This document shows, one piece after another, positions 10,248-22,294 of a stretch of 64,000 nt of DNA (positions are counted from its first letter, which is position 1; the number at the start of each line of letters is the position of its first letter). The notes beneath the pieces were generated by a model. It was not told the origin of the DNA and searched no databases. It saw nothing but the letters and a program-made list of their open reading frames with translations. Source of the DNA: Tanypteryx hageni (lineage: Eukaryota > Arthropoda > Insecta > Odonata > Petaluridae); contig CM054115.1 of the NCBI GenBank assembly GCA_028673005.1, forward strand, positions 195,804,370-195,868,369, read 5' to 3'. The position numbers and the translations under genes were made by a program.

Positions 10248-10927
10248 CTTGCAAAAAAAGAATGAAAATAAAAATTAGATATATGGTTATGCAGACATAG
10301 TATTTCTAACGAATTTAAAATTTGCATGACAGGTCTATCATATGTAAATGTAAAATGAATTCCTAACCAACCTTAGGATTAACATTTAGCACCACAAGTA
10401 AGACCTTTGAATCAATTTTTTTTTATACATTCATCAAAGAAGATTTTCAATCAACCTTTCTGAATAATAGATTTGTAAACAATAAGAAACAATTACAATG
10501 AAACTGGTTTTAAAAAACATGATAGAAAAATTCCTTCTCAAGGCACTAATTGTAAGTTTTCCTCTAGGGAATGGTTACTAGTGTTTCACATTCAAAGCAG
10601 TTCATAGTAAGTCATAATATATTGAAAGACAATAAGATAATATTCAATTATTCAGTTCAATCATATATTTCATTTTACAACATTTTATTTTTCGAGCGTT
10701 TTTTTAAAACAAAATGGACTTATAGTTTCACTTTGGTGTCTGTCTTTCCGAGCACCTGCTTAAATTGAAATTAACCTGTAAACAATTGGAAGCCGAAACT
10801 TGGAGGGTCGATTTCTGTACTTCTGTCACTTGGATTTGAGTTTTGAAAAATATACAATTTTGGATTGGGGCCCATTGAAAATATTGTATTTTGAATATCT
10901 CCGGAGGCATAAAAGATGGAAGGCTTA
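10248..10927. other. Non-coding stretch upstream of the TNFAIP8-like exon
   Basis: AT-rich sequence with the pyrimidine tract of the splice acceptor at its left edge. I see no coding homology or repeat structure. It is presumably intron of the minus-strand host gene. Confidence 0.5.
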
Positions 10928-11203
10928 TGCCAGAGTGCATCAACCCCGGTTAAATCAACAGTTAGCTGATCGTGGTTAAAACTAACCGCTGGTTAAATCA
11001 AACTTGGAGTGCACCAACATTAAACAACAGTTTTGTAATCGCGGTTTGCTGATGGCCGGTTTGCTCGTTGATTGCTACGCTCAGCGCTGTTGCCACATGT
11101 TTATTGCGAAACAAAGTGGTAACGAAAACACGCACGTTGAATATCATGATTCATTTGTCTAGGTACAATTAGAGGTGTATTGTATATTACTATTGTACTA
11201 AAG

Positions 11204-11395
11204 ATGAATATAGACGAAAAGAAGAGGCAGAGGACACCAAATTTTTCCGCATATGAGGTCAACTTAATCGTGGATTTAGTCACAAAATAGGAAGAGGTGA
11301 TAAAAAACAAAAAAGCAGATAAGAACACATTGAAGGAGAACGAGGCGACGTGGGTTCAAATAAGCACGGAATTCAATTCAATTCTAGGTAATTAA
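11204..11395 (+). pseudogene. Harbinger Myb/SANT-like DNA-binding protein, broken
   Basis: From ATG 11204 the frame reads MNIDEKKRQRTPNFSAYEVN, then LIVDLVTK, a TAG stop at 11288-11290, then EEVIKNKKADKNTLKENEAT and WVQISTEFNS. This matches the trihelix Myb/SANT-like domain of Harbinger accessory proteins ('R.PNFS..E...LV.L...Y..VI..K..D......K...W..I...FN'). That protein normally binds element ends and helps carry the transposase to the nucleus. The frame closes at 11395, but a GTAATT at 11387 directly after 'ILG' could be a splice donor. Only one in-frame stop separates it from an intact domain. Confidence 0.75.
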
Positions 11396-12263
11396 ATGAA
11401 TGTATAGTTGTATTGTATATCCGTTACCATTTCTCCACGAAGTATCTGTTAACCCTACTAGTAACTTACTTAAACTTACGGTCTTCAAGTTATCAAAGTT
11501 GGTTTAGGGTTATTCCATGCCAATTCATCCAACCCACCATCTCAGATTTTGATGAAATTTAACAGAAAGTATTGCTCAGTGGTTTTTGACCATGCAGAAA
11601 ATTTTAGTCATCAGTTAAACACTTTCCGAGTTACATATATTTTAATGTGTCAAAAGTACCACTGAAAATAGCCTCTGCATCAGTTTAGTGAGCATTTAAG
11701 GTAAACCGAGTTCCTTCTCTGCAACCGGACATGATAAAGTGACAATTCAGGCCAAGTTAAAAATGTTGAAATTTAGGATGAAAACGTGAGCTATGTCAAT
11801 GATGACTTTTATTAAAGGCAGACCTGATAGCAGTCTTTTTTATAGCATTCTTCATCATCCAAATTAACAATATTAATCAATAGCAATTGCAATTAATTGC
11901 TAAATTAGCACAACCTTATAGCCCGTGGGTCATTCTGTTACTCCATTCAGATCAAATTCACAGGATTCTCACATCAAAATAAAATTTGCAACTACGTACT
12001 ATTTAATTATTTATCTTTATTATGTTTTATAGTCCTTATATCAATGGTTTCAAGTTTTGAAAATACTGCCATAATTAATCTGTGACACTCACAAGCATGT
12101 AGATTAAATGAAATAAATCAAAAAACCAAAGCAATAGTATGGCAAAGCGTGTATAATTCAGTAAAATACTTTTACTTTCCAATATTTACCTTAAACCACC
12201 AAACTATTACAATTCATATAAAACCGAAACTAAAATGAATAAGTTTTTATGGTTTTGAAGGTG

Positions 12264-12938
12264 TCACAAATAGAACATATCAACTAAAGGCATGCTACAA
12301 AAACGTAATGAAAAAACTAGGAAAGGCGTTGCTGACAGTCGAGTGGACCCGGTGACCTTATTTGTACATGTGCGCAGTCTATGGCACCTAATACACCGGG
12401 AAAGTTTGCAATTCCATGGAACCCCTCCATAACCGTTCTTTGTTCTGGTATAGAATTGGGGAAATGGACGAAGTGCGGTGAAATGCTTGCTAAATGCAAT
12501 TGATACCTTGTTGATGACACGCAAAGCAGTAGAATGGTTAATTCCGGTCGAATTTCAAATTAATATGTGTAAAGCTCCTATGGCGTAAAACCTCAGCGCA
12601 GTCAAAAGTCTATTCATCAGCGAAAGAGGCTTATTTCTCTGTGTTGGATACTCCAGGTGATGACAAATCCTTTCCAACAGAGAAAGTACGGTCGCTTCCG
12701 TTAATCTATACCTTTCTTGGAATTTCTTATCCGTCAACTCTTCAAAGGGATCGCCACTTTCCATGAATATTTCATCGCGGTTTACTCTTCGACCTAAAAA
12801 ATCTAGATCAACGAGCTCGTCTTCAAAATTATCCCATCGGAACTCCATGTTTGTTTCCAAACTGACGGCAGTTAAGGAACTTAACCGCTCAATTTTGGTG
12901 GTTAAACATCCATTAAGCCCTAACCGGGATTGGTGCAC
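12264..12938 (-). pseudogene. PIF/Harbinger transposase (HARBI1-like), frameshifted
   Basis: Two overlapping minus-strand frames cover the protein. The first (12938-12555) contains FQERYRLTEATVLSLLERI, HLEYPTQRNKPLSLMNRLL and TALRFYAIGA, the helical N-terminal region shared with HARBI1. The second (12520-12317) contains GIANFPGVLGAIDCAHVQI, the conserved block carrying the first catalytic Asp (GAIDCTHV in relatives). Frame changes lie near 12550 and again near 12320, and the rest of the DDE domain with the later acids is missing. The enzyme would cut and paste the element at 3-bp targets; here it cannot be functional. Confidence 0.85.
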
Positions 12939-13329
12939 ACCAAAATGGGCTTAATTGCGGTTAGGAAATAATTTTACCGCGGTTAACTCCTAACCGGGGT
13001 TGGTGCACTCGGGCATCAAACTGAAAAATTTGAGTTCTGAGAAAAATTTACAGAGGCAGATAGAGAAACATTTTCAAAGTTTTAATAAGAAATTGATTGT
13101 GTTCTAAACTTAAATGTCATTTTGGAAATATCAATTATCCAAAAAAGTATAATTTTATGTCAAATATATGTTTATGTAGAATGATTATGTGCAATACAAT
13201 GCTAACATGTAGAATTTGAATATATCCAAATAGGCATTTATTACCCTTAGCTGCAGATTTTGGATTTACACTGACCTTCAAAAAACTTTTGGCCAATGTT
13301 ACTCCCTTCCCTCCATTCTCTACGACCTT

Positions 13330-14070
13330 TTAACACACTCGAAAATCCGAGACCACTTTAAGTGCTTAATATACTTGAGACACCCTTGCACTTGTATAGA
13401 ATACCAGATGCGTAGGACAGTTAGGGAGTTGTAGGCATGTCGGATATGGTGGAATATTGAGTACTGTGAGACAGTAACAGGATTTAAGTAGGTATAATGC
13501 ACTGTGGCTGCAAGTTGGGTATTGGGGAACGTGGAGAGAGAAGTACAGTAGGTAGCAGGCCATTGGGCTGAATCTACCATTCTTTAATGAATGTAGGAAA
13601 TTGAGGTTATTCATTTTCTGCTGGAAAGGGAAGGGAGATAAAGATAACGAGTGACGATAATACATGCTCGTGGGTTGGATTAAGAAAGAGATGGACACGA
13701 TTACAAATTATTGAGAGGAGGTAATTGCAAGAGTGCTCAAGAAGTTTAAGGTTAAAGAGTGAGGAAGAGGTCCACACATATGAGCAGCTATCAATTACAG
13801 GAAAGATATAAGCAGAGTAAGAGGATCGGAGGGCAAACAAATGGGTCAGTCAAGTCAGTGAATCTGTACAGAAATCCAAAGATGGACAGAGCTTTGGTAA
13901 TATTTTCTATATGAGCAGAAAAAGTGAGTTTGGGATGGTAGATCACCCCAAAGTCACATTGGGATGAGACTGCAGACGTGAGTTGATTAGAGAGGAAGTA
14001 TGATGTAGGAATGGGTTTGGTGCAAGGAATGAAGGTTAAAGCAGAGGATTTATTGAGGTTAACTTTCATC
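13330..14070 (-). pseudogene. LINE reverse transcriptase C-terminal remnant (Jockey/CR1-like)
   Basis: Minus-strand frames at 14069-13791 and 13840-13607 read as the segment after the polymerase palm: MKVNLNKSSALTFIPCTKP, then CDFGVIYHPKLTFSAHIENI and a 'LEHSCNYLLS' block. Relatives show 'W.L..N..KC..ITF', 'DLGV..D..LTF..HI' and 'LE..Q....' in this order. The catalytic YxDD segment would lie to the right and is absent, so the piece is internally or 5' truncated. Several frame changes show age. The clade assignment is tentative. 13016-13329 holds nothing recognisable. Confidence 0.65.
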
Positions 14071-14309
14071 CTCCAACGATTGCACTACTATGAAATGGAA
14101 TTAACTCCTTAATGATGAGTGATGCAAATCTGCCTCAAACTGACTCAAGATTATTCATGAAAAAAACAGCCTAACAAATTTATATCCAGCAGTATAAGCA
14201 AATTCACGACATTCATATAATACATGAAATATTTCTGTACCATTCTTTCTGAAGCATGTAGGTGTGTGTTAAAGTATTTTGGAAAATCTATACAGAAAAG
14301 TGTTTATTA

Positions 14310-15990
14310 TAAAAAGACTTGGCAACCGGCTAACAATTAACATCTACCGGAAACCCACACAAACGGACACATACATTCCACATGATTCCCACCATCCATT
14401 GCACATAAGTTAGCACCATTTCACTCCATGATACTCAGACTCCTGCATGTCCCCCTTTCCAAAAACGATTTTTGTAAAGAACTTGAACATAAAAAACATT
14501 GCAACACTTAACGGTTAGGACAGTCATATATTAGAAAATATATTACGAAAACATAAACACCAACTCCATGTCAAAAATCACACAACACACACAAATAATA
14601 ACACCAAAAATTAAAAATACAGCCACTCCCCAACTTACATAAGGGCTCCGTTCTACAAACCTTTACGTAACCCGAGTTTTACGTAAGTCAGGATTTGCAT
14701 AACTACCCACACAGTTCAGTACAATAAATAAGTCACTGGGAAAAAAATCATTCTAATCACAGAAATTAAGGAAATTATTTAGACCATGTGATATCCCTCA
14801 CTCGGAAAATAGTAACCGCAGAAAGTTCCAGCCTCACAAGCAGTAGTAAACGGCGGCAATATTCCCGATAGACAGAAGTAGTTGAAATGGCGGATATTAG
14901 ATAGCGCATTGAACAGTGGTAGCAGTAAGGTTGGCTGAAGTGCAGACCGTGAAAAGTTCCAGCCTCGCAAGCAGTGAACAGCGGCAATATTCCCGATAGG
15001 CAGAGGTAGTTGGAACAGTGGAGGTAAGATGGCGTGCTGAATAGTGGTAGCAGTAAGGTTGCAGAAGTGCAGACACAGGGTGTAAATAATATCCGATATA
15101 AAACAAATGCCACTTACATTAATCCTAGTATTCTTTCAGCTCACTGAAGGCAGCATTTCTGTGGGAGATCTATGGCAACATTATTGTGTTACGGTTATAC
15201 GACAGTTAAAGATGCGCTAGTAGGTAGGCATTTCACTCATTTTCTCTTCATTAATACAGGCAATTAAATGGTATTTTTCAGTTATAAGTACAGGTATACA
15301 TTTGAATGCTTTCTCTTTACTTTCATGAAGATAGAAATCATATGGAAACAAACTAAAGAAAATGCACTATATTTTAGGGGAACTGAAGGTCACACTACAA
15401 GAACTCAAAAATTCCAACTCGCACATTACACGACACATAAGATGAAAATAAGATTTTGAGGCAAAAATAAGGGGTTGCAAATTATGCAGGGTCGTAAAAT
15501 ACTCGTGTATATACGGTACAAACTTTATGTTCCGAGCATAACGTAATATGTACACACTTTCGCATTTTGAATTTTTTTGTTTGTGGCTTATGGAAAAGTT
15601 TACATAAGGTCGAGTTTACTTAAGTCGAGGCTTACGTAAGGCTGGGAGTGGATGTACATTAAAATACCTTTTGCTCCCGGAGTCACCAATAAGCTCGGTA
15701 GTATTTTTTCAGAACACGATTTTAAAACAGTACAAGTCAACAACAATAAACTCGCCAACCTTCTTCACAACCCAAAAAACACAGTAGTGCCTTTGCAAAA
15801 ATCCAGAATTTACAAGATTTCTTGCAGAACATGATAGGATATATATAGGACAGACAAAAGGTAACTTAGAAACACGCTTCAAAGAGCATTTAGCTCACTT
15901 TAGACATAACAGGATTAACAATTCGAGCGTAGCCACCCATATACAAGAAAACAACCACTCTATCATCATCCAGAATTTAACACTGCTAAA
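14310..15990 (+). pseudogene. Penelope-like element: end of reverse transcriptase plus GIY-YIG endonuclease, split by a MITE
   Basis: The left part (14310-14617) reads, across frame changes, LTINIYRKPTQTDTYIPHDS and HHPLHIS, the conserved Penelope-like 'YRKPT.TD.Y......HP..HK' block. The right part (15657-15990) reads IPFAPGVTNKLGSIFSEHDF, then RIYKISCRTC, YIGQTKGNLETRFKEHLAHF and NSSVATHIQENNHS. The last three are the GIY-YIG nuclease (I/VYxIxC...YIGxT...R...H) that sets Penelope-like elements apart from other retroelements. The two halves are separated by a 1035-bp MITE with TA flanks. The catalytic YxDD part is absent, so this is a 5'-truncated, decayed copy. Confidence 0.85.
14620..15654. 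mobile_element. Non-autonomous Tigger/pogo-type element nested in the Penelope-like element
   Basis: The ends CAGCCACTCCCCAACTTACA and, inverted, CATCCACTCCCAGCCTTACG are terminal inverted repeats, and TA flanks both sides (14618-14619, 15655-15656). The terminal sequence with alternating 'tacgtaa' and 'cgagttttacgtaag' is of the kind seen in Tigger/pogo elements. Inside, 14820-15075 contains a duplicated ~120-bp segment (compare 14818-14945 with 14952-15070, both with 'gttccagcct' and 'gcggcaatattcccgatag'). A second pogo-type end ('tatatacggta', near 15525) hints at a further nested element. No transposase is present. Confidence 0.75.
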
Positions 15991-16195
15991 ATTGTTTGGC
16001 TAAAGGAGTATTTCACCTTTATTAATCTTAGCCAAAGTTATTGAGCTACTATCAATTATCTGATCTAGTGTCGTTTTCGTACAACAAATGATCTTCTGTT
16101 CCATCCAAGGCATTGCTTATTCCGCATTTTTTAAAAGACTTGACAATAATTTCTGGACTGATTCTGGCCCAAGATGCCTTTACCCACTCGCAAAC

Positions 16196-17225
16196 TTACT
16201 TGATCGTAGGCCGCTTAATTCTGCCGGTGTTAGTCAGCTGATGCGTGCTGTCATCCGTGATCCATTTGTTCCATTTTTCTCTCATATTTCTTTTAAATGG
16301 CTTATTTAATGAAACATCTAATGGCTGCAGTTGGGAAGTGAGTCCTCCTGGTATTACAGCCAATTCGGTGTTTAAATCAAGAAATAGCTTCTTAACAGGT
16401 TCCGTAAGATGAGAGTGGAACTGATCACAAACCAAAAGAGCTTTCTTCCTTAGTAGAGCTCCTTTCCTTTTTCCCCATACCTTTTCAATCCACATTTTCA
16501 TTCCATCATTGTCCATCCAACCCTTTTCATGAACATGAACAATTATTCCCGTCGGGGTTTTCTCTTTAGGCATTCTTTTTCGCTTGAAAATTATCATCGG
16601 GGGTAGCTTAGTCCCATCAGCACAACATGCAAGAACTACTGTGTAGTGAGCTTTCTCATTACCACTTGTCTTCACTAAAATACTTCTTTCACCTTTTAAA
16701 TTTACTGTCCTGTTTGAGGGGGTATCAAATGTGAATCTTGTCCATAATTCCAATTTTACCTAATTCTATAGTATTCTTCTTTCGGCAATTAATGATGAAC
16801 CGATGGAAGGCCAAAATTTTTTCTTCATATTCTTGGGGCATCTTCTGAGCAAGTTTAGTTCTAGAGCGCACAGAAAGTCCATTACGCTTCATGAATCTAT
16901 AGCACCATGCTGCTCCACCATTAAATTGACTTATTTTCTTCTCACGAGATAGATCTATGGCATACATTCGAATCATTTTTGTTGACACTGAAGTACCATT
17001 TTTCTGATTTTTCATAACCCAATTAAATACATCAGTCTCTAGATCAGACCAAAAGGCAGCCTTTCCACACCTTGATCCTTTTTCTTTAGGTAAGGATTTG
17101 AGAACGTCTTTCTGCTTTCTCCATGCTCTTATCATCTTCTCCGTCGGAGGATGACCAAAATGTCTCTCTGCTGCCCTATTTCCCTTTTGTTCTGCATAAG
17201 CTATAACCTTTAGTTTATATGACAC
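16196..17225 (-). pseudogene. Pogo-type transposase (CENP-B HTH plus DDE_1), one frameshift
   Basis: The N-terminal frame (17225-16725, 166 residues) begins MSYKLKVIAYAEQKGNRAAE with the helix-turn-helix RHFGHPPTEKMIRAW, then a CENP-B-type second HTH ending MPQEYEEKILAFHRFI. The second frame (16753-16196) continues RFTFDTPSNRTVNLKGERSI, with ADGTKLPPMIIFKRKRMPK, KGWMDNDGMKMW, the LVCDQFHSH block with a catalytic Asp and QLQPLDVSLNKPFK with the last acidic residue. The frames overlap at 16725-16753 near GIMDKI, where relatives read GNMDETP, so a small indel there breaks the protein. Otherwise it is nearly complete. It cannot be assigned to a clear pair of element ends. Confidence 0.85.
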
Positions 17226-18500
17226 AGAGTATGAAATTCGTTTTCTTTGTTCTATATTAAAAAAATAGGAGTTTTGCCGTAAACTGAATCAAGTTAAATC
17301 ATTACACCACACAAAAGAACACTCCCGTAAAACACTGAGCTCGAGATATACTGGGGGAATTATAGTTGTATTAGGGGAAGGTGGTTATGGAGAGGGAAGC
17401 TTAAAGGGAAATGAAACTGGTGCAGCTCTGTAGGATTGCCAACACATACTTTCTGAAGATTCCTGGTGCTCAAGAAATTTAGCGAGTTTTCAAATTAAAT
17501 CAAACAGGATAAGTATTTTAAGAGTTCTATTTATTAAAGTTTCTCTTACATTCCAAATCGTAACAATGTTTGACAAGCGGCTTTTGTAGAGTATTATTAC
17601 AGATGATTTGAGCCTAATGCAGAAAAGTTGGTTACTTCTGTCATATGGGCATTTCCCCTGCTTTAAGACTTAATGCTTAACATTCCAGGTGTTCCTCATC
17701 TCGAGTAGGGATTGACATCAGTTGTTTGTTTCCCGAATACTTTTACAGAACTCGAGAGTATCCTCACCTCAGCGGGTGGAAACAAAAGGTTCTCAAGAGA
17801 GAGACGATAGGTATTAAGACTCGCCGGACCAAAAGTTAGGGAGGCTTGGCTCTGCAGCAATGAGGACTCACACTTGGTTGAAGCGAAGGGAAAAGTCAAT
17901 AATATTGACTCAGAAAAACCAGTCACTTGATCATTCATGAAGGTAGTCGATCATAAAAAATGTTGACTATGGACTGGAGGCATCCAAAAAATATTCTCTG
18001 CACCAGGGAAAGATCAACGAATAGGTACCCTCTTCGCTCATTTCCATAGAAATTTTTGTCGAGAATTCTCAAACCAGAATCACTACTCGTAAGTCACGTG
18101 ATTGAAAAGTATTACAATCTGGGGAATCATAAATTTTGAAAGATGAAAATGAAAATTTTAGTGGACTTCCGTCAATATTTATTTACACAACATGCAATGT
18201 AAAATCGAAAGTGTCCAATACAATGAATGTGACTGATAAGGAAATAATGAATAGGCAACAAGGAAACAATTGTTAAGTGCAGTAGAGCAAAACAGGAAGG
18301 ATCACAGTGAGGGCATGTGAAGATGGTTTCGATAGAGAATGAATGATTCCCTCACAAGTCACCCATGCGGTTGATCAGCTGAGATTGATTTAAGTAATTT
18401 TACAGGTTTATTTTTCTGCTGCATATCCCATATGTTATAAAAGAGTTACTTTGCATGATCTTTTTGTTGATAATGTATTTATTATTTGTATATATTATTT
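17226..18500. other. Stretch without recognisable gene
   Basis: I see no coding homology, terminal repeats or minisatellite here. The right 5' region of the pogo-type element presumably ends somewhere before about 17350. Confidence 0.4.
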
Positions 18501-18844
18501 GTATCCTAGGTTAAAATTGTTCTTGAGTAATTCAAAAGGTGTCGTAATCTTATGGCCGAGTGCATTGCTAGCAGAGCCGTGCTTGAGGGCGAGGCGAGTG
18601 AGGCACTTGTCTCGGGTGAGAAATTAGACAGGATGCCGAAAGAATACCAGTATTCTCTTTCGAAAGCGACCATCTCCTGCCATCTAGTATCACTTACGGA
18701 AGGTAGCATAAAAGCTATGTTACACGGGAAGGGTTAAAATGTGCCGAATTAAAATGCTAGTATGTATAGTATGCTTGGGTTTCCATTACATTCTCCAAAT
18801 TACATTTGTCTGGAAAATAGTACATAGACGTAGGTATATTCACT

Positions 18845-19051
18845 TCAGGAACAATACTTTTTCGAAGCTTGAATATTGTTCGTTTTTTCTGCCTCTTGAG
18901 CTATGACTATTTTAAAATTCATATCATAACTTCGTCGGATTCCTCTGTTAACCTGGGATTTGGAAGAACCTTTTTTCTCAACATGATCAGCATCCTTTTT
19001 GTCATCCATTGTTAAAATAATGGATGGGTAAAAACTCGCTAAGGTAGGCAC
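18845..19051 (-). pseudogene. Pogo/Tigger-type transposase N-terminal fragment
   Basis: A 68-residue minus-strand frame contains RRSYDMNFKIVIAQEAEKTN followed by NIQASKKYCS. This resembles the start of the N-terminal helix-turn-helix of pogo-type transposases ('RRSYD..FKL.V...AE.....AA..F.V'). The protein stops right after the first helices and no DDE domain follows at lower coordinates, so it is a truncated remnant. It differs from the copy at 16.2-17.2 kb. 18500-18840 has no feature I can name. Confidence 0.5.
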
Positions 19052-19128
19052 AAAGAATATACTGATAGCTTCAATTCAATGACTAATGAGGAGTTCAGCC
19101 GCTGACTGAACTCGATAGTATAGTATTT

Positions 19129-19350
19129 CCATATCTAGGTGCGCTGTTTATGCTCTGCTAGCGTGATTTACGTAGGAGGTTTTCGCCCAAAAGAGTTCAT
19201 ACTTATTTCCATCTCTATGCTGTTCCTGAGTAGCATCTGATAAAGCGAGTGCGGTTTTGAAAAGAAATGGTTCATATTTCTGCCTCTAGGGGCACTGTTC
19301 CTACTCTGCCGCCATTTTCGAAACCTTCACCCAAAAGAGTTCCGATTTTT
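19129..19350 (+). repeat. Imperfect tandem duplication, about 75-bp units
   Basis: 19129-19205 and 19278-19350 share 'tctaggtgcgctgttt'-like and 'cgcccaaaagagttc' blocks in the same order, with a partial third unit between. A possible pogo-type end, inverse of CAGTAAAACTCTTTATTTACG next to TA, lies at about 19567-19587. Nothing coding is visible up to 19824. Confidence 0.45.
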
Positions 19351-19824
19351 TTGCAAAGCTACGTCGAAAAATGTTCAAATCTGTTGGGAATCGCATGCTA
19401 AATTGTAAAAAAAATTGGAAATTCTAAAGTAAAATGACGTGAATAGCAGGATAACTTAAAATGAAATAACGTAAATGCAAGGTTTTTACTTACATTGGAA
19501 TCATAGGAAAATTGGGGAGACCCATATAAAATGTTGTAAATAGCGGGAAAACATACATTCCGATAACGTAAATAAAGAGTTTTACTGTATTATGTATATG
19601 AGAAAGTAAAAAATCAGTGAGAAGGGAAAGAAGGGGTCTGCATACATTGTAGCAATTCTCGAGTTTGTCCTATTCATCTTCCTTCTGTTATTGGGGTAGT
19701 TTGGATACAGGAAAATCTTGTTAATTAGATACCAGATTATTCGATGTATATGACAATTCAAAGTCATTACCAACCACATGCCAATAATAGGGTTTTGTGT
19801 AGTTTTTAGCATGTTTATTTAAAA

Positions 19825-21336
19825 TAGAGATGGGAATGTTCCAGTTGCAGAACAAGGAATAGTTCCAAAATGGTTCCTGTTCTTGGATCTGGAACCGTAA
19901 CAGAAAAATTGTGTTGAACCGAAACCCGCAGAATGTCAAAATTTTGGTCCTAAATGGTTCCATCAAAAATGAAATAATGGTTTGGAAGTCGATTCTAGGT
20001 ACTTTAATATCATATATCATCCGTAATCCAAAGAAAGAAATCTATTAGAAGAATATTATTAAATAACTGAATTAGATGTTTAATTGAACCAAGATGATTT
20101 TTAAGATGATGACTCAAGAAAAGTTTATGAATTTGAAGATGAAAATATAAATCCAATATCTTGATTCAATCAACAAAATTAAACTAAATCTTAATCAACT
20201 GCATAATAAAATTTTTCTCATAAAATATTGTATTTATCACTTAAAAGGAATTCAAAATATCACATATAAGTCATTTTATAAGTGATTAATATGAGAAAAA
20301 CTTGGGCAGATGGCGGCCTCAAGGTGGACAAACTTCTGTAGCTGACTGTGGTTGTAAATAATTCACTGTGTAATCTCAAACTCACAGTGATATGCAGACT
20401 GCATAATGACATATCTCTGAAGCCATGAGGCACATTCCAGAATACTGCCCATCACAGTTTTTGCACATTAACGCACGAGATAATAGGAAAGTGAGTACAC
20501 TTAACAGCTGGGGGAGTGGGGGTGCTGTTGTCCAACACTCAATCCCTTCCTCACCCATTGTTTTGCAGCCCTCTAGTTGTTTTGGCTAAAGGAGTATTCC
20601 ACTTTTGTTCATTGTTCAAATGTTGAGTCTAAAATTTCCCCACAAAGTTACCTCTTCTCTTCTATGTTTTTTAATTTCAGGGCAACAACCTGAAAAAAGT
20701 TCGAGTTCTGTCTGCATCACAGTATAAAGTAAATATTACTTCACAGGCCACATCATAGTATACAGTATGTAATTCTTTGTGGGCCACAGAAATGAACTGG
20801 GTGGACCACCAGTTTGATATGCCTGGCATAAGCAAATAAATGGTGAAGTTTGAGAAAAAAGGGAAGGGAGGGTGAAGTCCTTATGAGAGATCTTTACAAT
20901 GAAAATATTTTTTCTTTGCAAGGGGTGCAAAAAATTGGAATACATATAAATGAACCTACACAAATGTATACAGAAATATATCAGCATCTTTGGATGAATA
21001 AAGAAACTGAAAGCGTAAAAATGCAATTTCAATAAGTTAAACCGAAAAAGAGGACAAAAAGAAACACTCAAAGAAAGAGGGAAAAAATTTAATTACAAAA
21101 GGAAATTTTCTTTAAAAACATGACCATTGGTCACATTACATATTAGAAACTTTCATAACATCTTAACGTAATTGAAAAAGTTTTCATTCCTGTAAAATTT
21201 TTCAAAAAAAGCACATTTGTTTAAAACTAGGAACAGTTCCATAACCAATCCATTCCTTCTTCCTATCACTCAGAACCAAACCCGGAACAGAAAGAGTTGG
21301 AAAATTTAAGGACGGAACCAGAACTTCCCAGCTCTA
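19825..21336. mobile_element. hAT-type element, about 1.5 kb, no recognisable transposase
   Basis: The left end TAGAGATGGGAATGTTCC and the right end, inverted TAGAGCTGGGAAGTTCTGG, form a short terminal inverted repeat. Flanking octamers ATTTAAAA (19817-19824) and ATTTAAAG (21337-21344) match at seven of eight bases, as expected for an aged hAT target duplication. Subterminal 'ggaacc'-rich motifs recur at both ends. The interior is AT-rich with no transposase homology. Its right 590 bp is part of the 1.55-kb block also found at 54274-55824. Confidence 0.65.
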
Positions 21337-22294
21337 ATTTAAAGATAAAGTTAATTTTTTATTCGAATACAGTATGTCCAATACCTGGAAATAATACTTT
21401 TTGAGTAGTTTTGTGAGGTCAGGACTAATAATATTCCGATTTCAGACACTTTCAGAAAGAAAATGCAGATGAGTTGGTGCAGATGATGGGACTTGATTTC
21501 AAGGGGGTCAAAAAGTGGGGTACTATGGTGGGTTTGCGCACGATTGGCGAAGTATCGTCTGATAATACCACAGCTGCTGATGATTGGCAAAAAAGTTTTA
21601 ATCAATTATTGAAAATTACTAGCTCAAGGACATCTTCAACTGTGGTAAAAGTGGCTTATTTAACAATTCGCAACCAGAGGAGACATTCACATTGAAAGGT
21701 GAAAATTTCAAAGAAAGAAAATTATTAACTTGTAACGCTGATGGAAGAGAAAAATTAAAACCACTCATTCTCGGCAAAAACCTCTATCTTTCAAATAGAT
21801 GTGGCATCTTCCTTCAGACAGCTAGGCTAACAAAAATGCTTGGATGACGGGAAACCTCTTTAAGGAGAAGCTTATGGGGCTGGAGAGATGCATGGCTTCC
21901 CAAAACAGGATCATTATTCTAAACATACCGTATTTAGTACTCGTGTACCGTGCACCCTCATGTGCCACATGCACCCCCCTATTTTTGGGCCAGTTTGGAT
22001 GGAAAAAAAGTAAATTCGTGTCGGAATAAGTTGACATCTGGAATTTAATAGAAATAGTCGACCTGTTCAGCGATTCCCCCTCCCTGAAACAAGGTCTGCC
22101 CAAGTAAACCCTTAACTACACGCGTCCCGGCATTCCATATGCCACTGCACTTAAAATGAGCACAAAGTTGTGAAATGGTAACAAAATGTTTGGAAAGTCC
22201 CATATACCCTATCAGTAAACTGTCAAGCATCGAGGATGGATGTTGCTACTGGGACTGCGTTAGTGTTTGTGCAGAAATCATTTTTTTGTTACTT
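20747..22294 (+). repeat. 1.55-kb duplicated block, copy A
   Basis: This block reappears in direct orientation at 54274-55824 with very high identity. I see about ten single-base differences and one 3-bp indel. It begins inside the hAT element, crosses its right end and flanking target duplication, and continues about 950 bp further, ending where repeat family M begins ('ttacttgctccata'). Since it carries the hAT flank as well, the copy did not arise by hAT transposition alone. Short open frames in it are not recognisable proteins. It includes a 'taccgtatttagtactcgtg' motif like the ends of pogo-type MITEs. Confidence 0.9.

Larger units (their letters stand above)
10928..13015. mobile_element. 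PIF/Harbinger DNA transposon, full length but defective
   Basis: The left end TGCCAGAGTGCATCAACCCC and the right end, inverted TGCCCGAGTGCACCAACCCC, form a good terminal inverted repeat. Flanking trinucleotides are TTA (left) and TCA (right), close to the 3-bp TWA duplication typical of Harbinger. Inside are the two genes expected of the superfamily, converging from opposite ends: a Myb/SANT-like protein on the plus strand near the left end and a HARBI1-like transposase on the minus strand near the right end. Both are broken. The 870 bp between them (11396-12263) is AT-rich with no coding signal. Confidence 0.88.

Noticed and set aside
18506..18709. hAT-like 'SDTRW' motif in a minus-strand frame
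   Set aside because: A single five-residue resemblance without neighbouring hAT motifs is not enough.
20850..22230. Proteins encoded in the 1.55-kb duplicated block
   Set aside because: The same short frames occur in both copies only because the DNA is duplicated; none resembles a known family.
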